Positions 57,170 through 64,000 of a DNA stretch of 64,000 bases are shown here, piece after piece. Under the pieces are notes generated by a model. It searched no databases. It saw only the letters and a program-made list of their open reading frames with translations, and had not been told where the DNA came from. This DNA comes from Kappaphycus alvarezii. Taxonomy: Eukaryota; Rhodophyta; Florideophyceae; Gigartinales; Solieriaceae. The position numbers were made by a program, and so were the translations under genes. The stretch's first letter is position 1, and the number at the start of each line of letters is the position of its first letter. Where the stretch lies: the NCBI GenBank assembly GCA_002205965.3, contig NADL03000653.1, forward strand, positions 248,001-312,000, in the 5' to 3' direction.

Positions 57170-57943
57170 TTAGTCGTCCTCCTCATGACCGGGTTTGCCA
57201 CAGTAGCCGCACCCGTCCTTCTCATGAAAGTTCATTCCGGAACCTGATGCCTCGTTCTTCTCACTCTTCCCTGCCTTGGTTTTTTTCATCACGAGGTGCA
57301 TTTCAGAGAGCTGACTTAACAGGGCATCCACTTTTCGTTCCATTGAACTTTTTCGCATCGGTGCTGACTCTCCGCGCCAAACTCGATCTCGGAACGCAAC
57401 AACAAGTTTCTGACCGACTTGAGAAGGAAAGATAGTTTCAAACCTCTGAGCGGTGTTATTATAGTTCTGAAGCACTAACTTCAGCTCAACAAAGTTCTCC
57501 GGTGCGCGAATGCAGATCAGTCTGCGCATATCCTCGTGACTTGCTGTCGCTTTCGATTGGAGCATAAACTTTTGATCTTCATTGGGCTTCGCTTCTTCGT
57601 AGGGCTTGCCGGCCTTCGCAACGGAGCGTTGCACATCCACGACATCCGTAAGTCGCAACGACACTGCTCTGTCGATCACCGTCAACGAGTCGTCCTTCGG
57701 CTTTAAATCCTTCTTTAACGCTTCTTTAACCTTCTCGTAGTCTTTGCCTTCTTCACTGATTTGACCTCCAACCGCGGAAGTTTCGAAGTAAAATCTGAAT
57801 GCATCAACACGCAGGTAAGAGATCAGCGCTCGTGCTCGGTCTTCTCCTTCGGAATCGTGCTCAGCTACGTTCTCAAAGTAAAACAGAAAGTAGTCAATAT
57901 CCTCACTACCGAGACCTTCAAAGAAAAGAGTCCTTTCGGCCAT
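57170..57943 (-). CDS. Gag (gypsy element 4)
   Basis: An open minus-strand frame of 257 codons from ATG 57943. ERTLFFEGLGSEDIDYFLFY and FENVAEHDSEGEDRARALIS form the capsid start, then KALKKDLKPKDDSL-like helices, RFETIFPSQVGQKLVVAFRD and a basic-helical linker (MERKVDALLSQLSEMHLVMK). The end reads CGYCGKPGHEEDD, the first half of a CX2CX4H zinc knuckle, before a stop. A second knuckle, CSCCGKNGHEKDDC, lies about 15 residues after this stop in the same frame, so one TAG truncates the protein. It forms particles and binds RNA. Confidence 0.75.
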   Translation of the reverse strand: MAERTLFFEGLGSEDIDYFLFYFENVAEHDSEGEDRARALISYLRVDAFRFYFETSAVGGQISEEGKDYEKVKEALKKDLKPKDDSLTVIDRAVSLRLTDVVDVQRSVAKAGKPYEEAKPNEDQKFMLQSKATASHEDMRRLICIRAPENFVELKLVLQNYNNTAQRFETIFPSQVGQKLVVAFRDRVWRGESAPMRKSSMERKVDALLSQLSEMHLVMKKTKAGKSEKNEASGSGMNFHEKDGCGYCGKPGHEEDD

Positions 57944-58249
57944 GTTTGAATAGATAACTGGAATAGATGACTGCTGACAATACTACCCTGCATAGGAAGC
58001 CAATATCACCGGTATCAGGTCGGGAAGATGGTTCTCTCTGGAAGAAAACAAAAGGAAGAGTGTCTGTCTTTTTTTTGTTCTACAGGGCAGCTCGTTTTGC
58101 TCCTTTTTATCAACTTTCGAGAACGACGGACTGCCAGCGCCCTCAACCCGAATTTCTTTGTTCATGGCTGTGGAACCTCTGTCGTAGTTAGACAAGATGA
58201 AGGATTAGCATGAATCGATGTTAATGCGAGGCTAGTTCCTCGACGTTAA
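57944..58249. other. No confident gene
   Basis: Short overlapping frames upstream of gag of gypsy element 4. This is where its 5' leader would be, but no LTR end is visible. Confidence 0.3.
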
Positions 58250-58330
58250 GTGGTAGAACCGGCCATCGGTGGGGGTCGAACCCATCCAAAACTCACAAAT
58301 CAAACCGATATTACCTGAGATGACGAACGT
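58250..58330 (-). other. tRNA-like (SINE-like) 3' half
   Basis: The minus strand reads GATGGGTTCGACCCCCACCG near 58275, a good B-box and T-arm (GGTTCGANNCC). Upstream on the same strand is ACGTTCGTCATCTCAGG up to 58330. The missing 5' half with an A-box lies at 61590-61609. Acceptor pairing between the halves is poor, so a tRNA-derived repeat is likelier than a working tRNA gene. Confidence 0.35.
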
Positions 58331-58799
58331 CTAGTGCTTATTGGACCGTTGTCCTCATATGAGGACCATTTGTGCTCATATAAGGACTACTTTTAGGACT
58401 TCTTTTTCAATACAACATATTTTTACCTCAGCGCATTTCTTGTCCCTCCGCATTAGTTCGTGGGTGTAGATGGCCGATCAAAAAAAAATTTTCAAGATTG
58501 TTGACCTCGGTGAAGGCTAGAGCAGTTTTCCCTCACCAGCTTCCGCTCTTCGCAAGAAGTTGTGAAAACGACTTCATTTTGCATGGTAAAATAGTTCGTA
58601 TTATCGTGAAGGGTTTCAGAAACGAATGTTCATGTACATTGAGAATTACTGTACTGTACCTTAGTCTAAAAAACCTTTTTTGCAGTACAAATTTCGGGCT
58701 TCCAAAACATTCACCTTTCCAAAATGTAACGGAAATTGTCCTCATATGAGGACAAAGCGTGCCTCATATTAGGACAGTGCTTGGTCGAATAGACACTAG
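58331..58799 (+). mobile_element. CTAG-bounded palindromic non-autonomous element, copy 3
   Basis: A 469-bp copy in the same orientation as copy 1, with ends CTAGTGCTTATTGGACC and GGTCGAATAGACACTAG. Two GTCCTCATATGAGGAC-type palindromes lie near each end, one unit at each end carrying a mutation (GCTCATATAAGGAC; CCTCATATTAGGAC). The interior is close to copies 1 and 2. The sequence after the right end matches that after copy 1 for about 34 bp. Confidence 0.75.
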
Positions 58800-58911
58800 T
58801 GGACGGTAAGTTCTATCAGCCCACAAAGATTGGGGGCTCTGCGAGGACAATTTTTGGAACAGAAGTCTTTTGAATTTGAGGTCCTGGATGGGGGTTGAAG
58901 CCTGTAAAAAC

Positions 58912-58938
58912 TGTCCCTTGATCAATATATTGATCAGC
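58912..58938 (+). repeat. Left palindromic inverted repeat of candidate transposon
   Basis: TGTCCCTTGATCAATATATTGATCAG-like sequence; the core TTGATCAATATATTGATCAG nearly reads the same on both strands. Its inverse occurs at 60764-60790, placing the gene at 59167-60616 between matching ends. Confidence 0.5.
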
Positions 58939-59166
58939 AGACATCTTCACTAAGCGATCCAAACTATAGGTTTGCAATGTAGAACAGCTACTTCCTTCTC
59001 ATCTTTCTCAAGCTCAAAGGCGGTGGCTTGTCGGTGGAACTCCTCGACCTCTTGGTGGGTTAATTAAAGCTGGACCCAGGGTCCCTCCCCGCCTCAGACG
59101 GAACTCCAGTATTAGACCCAGAATTAGCGGATCTTGTAGCTGCTTGCTCTCCCTCACAATCCTCCC

Positions 59167-60616
59167 TCACCAAATTATCGCTTCCCCCTCTCCGTTTTCA
59201 CCACTACCAACGATTGAATCCCCAACAACCGCTCCATCACTATCCGAGCTTCCAGCAATTTGGTTACTCCTGCGAACGGTAGTGGCAGCTCTTTGGCGTA
59301 AGGAAGCCCTACTACTTCCACCCGTTAACGAACCTTCCGTGCTGCGTCTAGTGCTAACATTATCAGGCGTCACACGTAGCTTTAGCTCTTTGTGACTGTG
59401 CCATATTCTCCAGCAACTTCTGCGCAGTCCAGGATGAGTTCTGATGCACAGGCATGTGCCACATAAAGAACAGAAGTACGAAGAACGATGTCCTCTGCGT
59501 GGTGGCGGATTCTGTCTGCACAAAGAGCAACAAAGAGCTTTACCTTGCGTTGGTTCATGTCCTGGAACGCCAAGTCTTAGAGTTATCCCATCTGAAGCAT
59601 TGAAAAACACCATTCGTTTGTTATTTTGCTCGTGGGCTACACGAATAAGCCTTTTAACCTCTTCTTTTGTAACAGTGACATGCTGAAACTGTTGTTCTAA
59701 TTCGAGAGGATCGCTGCGATTAAATTGCTCTCTTGCTGCCGACAATGGCCCTGAATAGCTCAGTAGCTCACATTTTAAGTCCAAAATAAGTGGATTGATA
59801 TATTGGACGTTGTTCAACTGATTGCGGTAGCTTTTCAAAGTACCAAACGTTTCAATAGATTCCAAGAGTGCACGTCGCTCATACATGCCAGACGTAGTTA
59901 TTTGTGGCCTTTCCAACTTTTTGTGACGTATGAGCTCGTTCAACCATTCGTATAACTGTCGCAACAGACCATCTAAGAGCAAAACAGCAATTCCGGCCCT
60001 GGATAGTGAAATACCCCTCACACTACTCTCTACTTCCAAATTTCTAACCGTGTTAAGAGAGAACAACCTTGCACAACTCCCAACAGTCTTGTTGATAAAT
60101 TCTTTCTTTATTCCAATAACGTTGCACTCCTCATCACTAATTGTCCAAACTTGGCTTGGATCTTCTCTTTTGCGACCAGCGACGACCACCTTTAGCACCT
60201 CTACTACCACGACACCCACGCAATCCACGCACTGAAGCTGTTGTTCCACCCTGCCGACCACGCCCACGAGTGCTTGATAAACCTCTTGTTTTACTTGTAG
60301 TCTCAGAAGCAGTTGAGGATGCTTTTCCTTTGCCTCGTCTACCACGACCTGCATCAGCAGCCGCCCCTCCTCTATTACGGTATAGAGCTTGAGCCTCAGA
60401 GCCATCTATAACCCGGGCTCCAGAAGTTGTCTGGCGTTGTACAGATGACGGATGCGCCTGTAAGGGATTTTGATTTGGAGCACTCGGAAGTTCCCCTGGA
60501 TGTTTTGTAGGCGTAGAAGGGTGAGTATGGTCTGCTATTTGGTCTAGAGAGGGCAGGTTTTCCGTAAAATCTCGAGTTGGAAGCATGCTGGTGGAGGACT
60601 CTGTGTCAACCGACAC
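59167..60616 (-). pseudogene. Candidate transposase gene with RGG-rich head and piggyBac-like zinc ribbon
   Basis: Two minus-strand frames. From ATG 60616 a disordered head (SPSL, Pro/Ser/Thr-rich) leads into a Gly/Arg-rich segment (GGAAADAGRGRRGKGKASST, STRGRGRQGGTTASVRGLRG). A frame change near 60160 leads into the second frame: EDPSQVWTISDEECNVIGIK, VGSCARLFSLNTVRNLEVES, GLLRQLYEWLNELIRHKKLE, ALLESIETFGTLKSYRNQLN, VTKEEVKRLIRVAHEQNNKR, then a cysteine cluster CSLC...YFCSLCGTCLC...SCWRIWH (59510-59400) and a Ser/Arg-rich tail to 59167. The CX2C...CX2C...C...CW..WH pattern resembles the C-terminal zinc ribbon of piggyBac-type transposases. A piggyBac DDE core is not evident. The gene sits between inverted palindromic repeats at 58912 and 60764. 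Total length is about 480 codons. Confidence 0.5.
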
Positions 60617-60763
60617 ATCTCGGCACTACTGAGCCGCTTTGAGTGCTCCAGCTTTCAGCGTGCTCTGGACGAGCTCCGTATTACAGTGGAAAGATTAGAT
60701 TCTAGATAAAATCTTTGGTAAACAATGTTGACGGGCTCAAACAGGGGCAAAAAATCAGCTCCA

Positions 60764-60790
60764 CTGATCATTGTATTGATCAATGGGGAC
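60764..60790 (-). repeat. Right palindromic inverted repeat of candidate transposon
   Basis: TGATCATTGTATTGATCAAT followed by GGGGAC is the inverse of the repeat at 58912-58938 with a few differences. A third related end, ATCGATCAATGCGGACA, lies at 61497-61508, beyond the foldback. Confidence 0.5.
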
Positions 60791-60826
60791 AAAACGCTTA
60801 AATATCCGAAAAACGATTACGATCAC

Positions 60827-61487
60827 TGTCAGCAAAGGGGCTGAGATGGACACTTCCGTTGGATGGCGAAGGCAACGAGGTTCACCGTGCAACGTGGCGA
60901 CGTGGTGTATAATGTCAAGTCCAGATTAAGAAGCAACGATGTAAGTGTTGCTGCAGCGTTGATATGGGCTTATGGGCTTATGCAGGGAATATCATACCGC
61001 TTGTCACTTGCGTGCAACTTAGCAACGGGACGCAGTCATTTATTGTATCAGACATTTATTGTATCAGACATTTCTGATACAATAAATGACTCCAGACAAT
61101 AAATGAAATACATTGTATCAGACATTTCTGATACAATAAATGACTGCAGACAATAAATGACTGCAGACATTTCTGATACAATAAATGACTGCGTCCCGTT
61201 GCTAAGTTGCACGCAAGTTACAAGCAGTATGATGTTCCCTGCGTAAGCCCATAAGCCCATATCAACGCTGCAGCAACACTTACATCGTTGCTTCTTAATC
61301 TGGACTTGACATTATACACCACGTCGCCACGTTGCACGGTGAACCTCGTTGCCTTCGCCATCACGCAACGGACGTGTCCATCTCAGCCTCTTGACTTGAC
61401 ACTACACACCACGTCGCCACGTTGCACGGTGAACCTCGTTGCCTTCGCCATCCAACGGGCGTGTCCATCTCAGCCCCTTTGCTGACA
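60827..61487. repeat. Large foldback (long inverted repeat)
   Basis: The left arm (60827 to about 61060) begins TGTCAGCAAAGGGGCTGAGA; the right arm (about 61190-61487) is its reverse complement and ends with the inverse. Arms are about 230 bp and nearly identical. The centre (about 61045-61190) is made of repeated short palindromes around ATGTCTGATACA/TGTATCAGACAT and AATAAATGACTGC. The outer part of the right arm is duplicated in tandem (61304-61388 and 61391-61476, period about 88 bp). Frames across it arise from the inverted repeat and are not genes. Confidence 0.85.
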
Positions 61488-61508
61488 ATCACAATATCGA
61501 TCAATGCG

Positions 61509-61589
61509 GACAATAGGGATATGAGGACAAAGTGTGCTTCATATGAGGACAGTGCTATAACGGATAGACACTAGACGGATAGACACTAG
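61509..61589 (+). mobile_element. CTAG-bounded palindromic element, right-end fragment (copy 4)
   Basis: GATATGAGGACAAAGTGTGC, TTCATATGAGGACAGTGCTA and ACGGATAGACACTAG match the right end of copies 1 and 3. The terminal ACGGATAGACACTAG is present twice in tandem. The fragment ends exactly where a tRNA-like A-box sequence begins. Confidence 0.7.
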
Positions 61590-61609
61590 CCAACTGAGCC
61601 ACGAGAAGC
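61590..61609 (-). other. tRNA-like (SINE-like) 5' half
   Basis: The minus strand reads CTTCTCGTGGCTCAGTTGG, containing the A-box TGGCTCAGTTGG. Placed before CTAG and the segment ending at 58330, it gives the order A-box, about 50 bp, B-box expected of a tRNA or tRNA-derived SINE head. Confidence 0.35.
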
Positions 61610-61910
61610 GTAGAAACAACCAAAACATCCACATGGCCGTGAGGCGCCCGTGACATAGTACAGTGCGTACAGTACAGAAAACACACGCCCTATTGCAATA
61701 AGACGATTGGTTCGAGATTACCAACAGAACGCGAATTACAGAAAAATAAGAACCACCAATAATTCGATGCCGTTTTTTTAGAGCCGTAATAAGGTAGATC
61801 GACCACACACCCTTTTGCCGATCACAGCGTCGTTTCTTCTTCCGGAAATTACGAACTAATCGTTGCCGTTCCAGGGCGATTCGGCGATTCTTCCGACACG
61901 TATCCTCTTA

Positions 61911-62120
61911 ATGTCCGAGCAAAGCACCCAATGCAAACCACAAACTATATCTCCTCAGCACTCCAATCCGAACAGCATCAAACTTAAGCCTCACCTTCCC
62001 ATAACCCAACCCGATCTCAGCAACCGCTTGGAAACTTCCTCCCCCATTCTACGCTTCCAAACATTTACCACCCGCTTTCCGCACATTACCCGCCCCCGCC
62101 ACAACCACCACCTACCCTAA
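61911..62120 (+). CDS. Short hypothetical ORF
   Basis: ATG 61911 gives 69 codons rich in Pro, Ser, Asn and His (SEQSTQCKPQTISPQHSNPN, then ITQPDLSNRLETSSPILRF). Composition resembles the start of the C-rich host-like gene at 13.4 kb. No domain is recognised; it could be a first exon or chance. Confidence 0.2.
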   Translation: MSEQSTQCKPQTISPQHSNPNSIKLKPHLPITQPDLSNRLETSSPILRFQTFTTRFPHITRPRHNHHLP

Positions 62121-63139
62121 CAAAGATATGACACCCTTCACCGCCGTGCAATGCATACACCTCCTAGTGTCCGGCCATACATATCGCAAATAACGTGTGC
62201 TTTTCGTAGCGACATCCACTAGATCACCTCACCTATGATTCCTCAACACTTCCCAAGCTGCACTCCACCCACCGTACATGCTGCCGTCCCCAAAATACGA
62301 CCACCATATTTGCAAATACGATACTCAATCAACTGGCGATACTGTCCGCGACCAAATAATATTCCCAACAAAAAACCGCCTTTTACCGCGCAAGCGCGCG
62401 GACGTTGAGCTGAGGTACGCCGGACCCTCCCAGGCGACACGACATCCTGGTACAAACGGCTTTTGTTGCGCACTCCGTCTGTACTGTCTTCCTGAGTGAG
62501 AAACAGCAGTAGAGACAATCTGTGCGGCCATGTGCAAATTGGGAAAATGGAGAGATTTGCACAGCACGCATGTCCTGAATTTTAGTGGTGCGCGGTGACG
62601 CAAGGTTCGACTGTTGCAAGTGATGGGGTGTTTCGGAGGGTTGACAAGGAAGAAGGGATCAGGTGGTTGAGGGGATGAGAGTTGTTTGGGGGAATGTTAT
62701 TTGCGATTGATTCTGGGACCGGTATGACTGCGTAGAGGTTGGGGGTGGAGAGGAGTCTGCAGTTATGAGTGCTGTCTCGTGTTCAGATGTTGGCAGCAAG
62801 TTGCCAATACCGTCTTCACAGCTCAACGTCAGCTGCAACTTTCTTCAACATTCAAATCCGCAGTACAATTGCTTGCCAGTGAAAAGCCTTATCCTACACG
62901 TGAAAGCCGTCTCTGTGAATGGGCAGTTCATTGACATCATATCGCATGATCACAGAGCTGCCCGTTAACTCTGGCACCGCCACTTTCCAACCTGAACCAA
63001 AGAAATTTGATGCTACTGCTTGCAGCGTCATATCACGCTACTGAAGTGGGGCAAACTCTTGACCATCAATCAGACGCAGCAGTTAACTACGAAAGTTTCC
63101 GATATCCGGTGGCTCCTCTGTTTGACACGCGTATGCATG
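62121..63139. other. No confident gene
   Basis: Several overlapping frames of 70-90 codons occur at 62240-62620 on both strands without a known domain. Confidence 0.3.
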
Positions 63140-64000
63140 TTACATAGAGTTCATATTGCTCGAGACGTCCAATCGACGGATCCCGTGCTCCAACTCCCAC
63201 AAATTTAGCAGCGGAAGCCGCCGCTCAAGCAATTTCAACGCAAACCGCAGCCTCTTGGACCAACGGCCTCTCAAATCTTCTGGTATGCAGCAAAAATTAT
63301 TGTTGAATTTAAGGTCCAGCTGTCTCAAATGGGGGCAGCTTTGGCGCAGACCATTCATTAGCAGAAGTAGTACTTCGCGGAAGTCTCGCGTTCCGAATCA
63401 ATCGTTAAACCGAAACGCCGAAGCTGTGGACCCAATTTCGAAAGAAGTCTTGTCACTTGATTCGCCACAAGGGGAGCCCCGTGAAGTACAAGCTCCTTAA
63501 GGGCGGGGCACTTTGAACGATCTCCCACATAATGTCGGCAGGTAGGGAATAGTACTTTGCCTTGTGCGACTGAGGCCCTTGCCTTACCCTCTCCCACCGC
63601 CAAGACAGGTGGAGAACTTGCAAGTTTCTGATTACTGATGGAAGCTCGAACTCTGCCCGGGCTCCACGCTAATGGAGAGCTCTTTCAACCTTGGACATGC
63701 AGTCAACTTTGATATGTCGCCACTTTTCAGGAACGGCTGTCCAGCGGAGCACACTAGAGAAGTAACAGATGAACCAATCTTGACCGCCGTCTCCACTCCA
63801 TCTGTAGCCCCGATGAGCCTTACTGAGGGTACCTTTGCAAGTGCATCAATCGCATCTTCAGGGACGGGGCAGCTCAGCGTAATTTCTTGCAGGTTCGGTA
63901 GTGCCGTGACGAGAGCCGCAAATTCCAGATCTGTTCGGATACCCGCCAACTTGCGATCGCAAGAAATCTCCAGAGACTTGATGCCGGGAAAATTGGCAAA
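63140..64000 (-). pseudogene. Leucine-rich-repeat protein gene, partial and frameshifted
   Basis: The gene enters from the right edge on the minus strand. Frame 64000-63632 reads PGIKSLEISCDRKLAGIRTD, LEFAALVTALPNLQEITLS, ALAKVPSVRLIGATDGVE, ISKLTACPRLKELSISVE, regular leucine-rich repeats of about 25-30 residues. It continues in two further frames: LPSVIRNLQVLHLSWRWER, WEIVQSAPPLRSLYFTGLPL; then LLSKLGPQLRRFGLTIDSE; then RQSCPHLRQLDLKFNNNF and a stop at 63140. The repeat spacing is like that of F-box/LRR proteins, common in fungi and protists, which present substrates to ubiquitin ligases; no F-box is in view. Three frame changes over 500 bp suggest decay, or indel errors. Confidence 0.6.

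Larger units (their letters stand above)
55390..57943 (-). mobile_element. Ty3/gypsy LTR retrotransposon 4, gag to RT
   Basis: A minus-strand fragment with gag (57943-57170), a second zinc knuckle and linker, DSG protease (about 56560-56078) and RT (55894-55390). RNase H, integrase and LTRs are absent. Domain order and the DSG protease resemble element 3, but sequence identity is low, so they are related families rather than copies. Gag is intact; protease and RT are broken. Confidence 0.75.

Noticed and set aside
60863-61485. Open frames inside the foldback on both strands
   Set aside because: They mirror each other because of the inverted repeat and have no domain.
60827-61487. CRISPR-like array from the repeated TGTATCAGACAT units
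   Set aside because: Units are palindromic, irregular and without distinct spacers, and the context is eukaryotic.
58250-61609. Functional tRNA gene
   Set aside because: A- and B-boxes are separated by 3.26 kb here, and even joined the acceptor arms pair poorly.

Overview
The window is eukaryotic, repeat-dominated DNA. There are no operons, ribosome binding sites or prokaryotic gene packing. Almost everything recognisable is a fragment of a eukaryotic transposable element: a pogo/Tigger-like transposase, three PIF/Harbinger-like elements, a Tc1/mariner-like transposase, four separate Ty3/gypsy retrotransposons, a non-LTR retroelement endonuclease domain, a TNP2-like transposase relic and a small non-autonomous inverted-repeat family. 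Most frames are broken by stops and indels. The species cannot be named from sequence alone. Short C-rich or acidic host-like genes without obvious introns would fit a fungus, alga or other protist, but this is inference.

Layout. 0-1.4 kb: pogo-like relic with a recognisable right terminal inverted repeat. 2.7-5.3 kb and 8.2-10.6 kb: two Harbinger-like elements, each with a plus-strand accessory ORF converging on a minus-strand transposase. 11.5-12.4 kb: restriction-like endonuclease tail of a non-LTR reverse transcriptase. 13.4-14.3 kb: broken host-like gene with a repeated IASRF-type motif. 15.6-16.1 and 18.1-18.5 kb: two inverted copies of a CTAG-bounded palindromic element. 18.8-21.1 kb: third Harbinger-like element in the opposite orientation. 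22.9-36.0 kb: one decayed Ty3/gypsy element with both LTRs, gag, DTG protease, RT, RNase H and integrase in order, an antisense coding region before the 3' LTR and a 613-bp insertion inside that LTR. 36.3-37.1 kb: Tc1/mariner-like relic. 38.9-40.1 kb: second gypsy fragment (late RT to integrase, minus strand). 40.3-44.0 kb: unidentified ORFs. 44.0-47.5 kb: third gypsy element, the best preserved, with intact gag, protease and RT frames, ending abruptly after RT. 47.6-52.2 kb: the most host-like part, with an acidic protein gene, an unidentified minus-strand gene, a minisatellite gene and a haspin-like kinase fragment, all on the minus strand. 52.4-55.2 kb: TNP2-like relic. 55.4-57.9 kb: fourth gypsy element, again ending after RT. 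58.3-61.6 kb: a composite block holding CTAG-bounded palindromic ends, a candidate transposase gene inside its own palindromic inverted repeats and a large foldback structure; it appears to interrupt a tRNA-like sequence. 63.1-64 kb: leucine-rich-repeat gene running off the end.

The most unusual signals are in 58.3-61.6 kb: the CTAG-bounded family with GTCCTCATATGAGGAC subterminal palindromes, the linked gene with an RGG-rich N-terminus and a piggyBac-like zinc ribbon, and the foldback arms. Many frameshifts fall near homopolymers or tandem repeats, so some apparent pseudogenes could be assembly errors rather than true decay.
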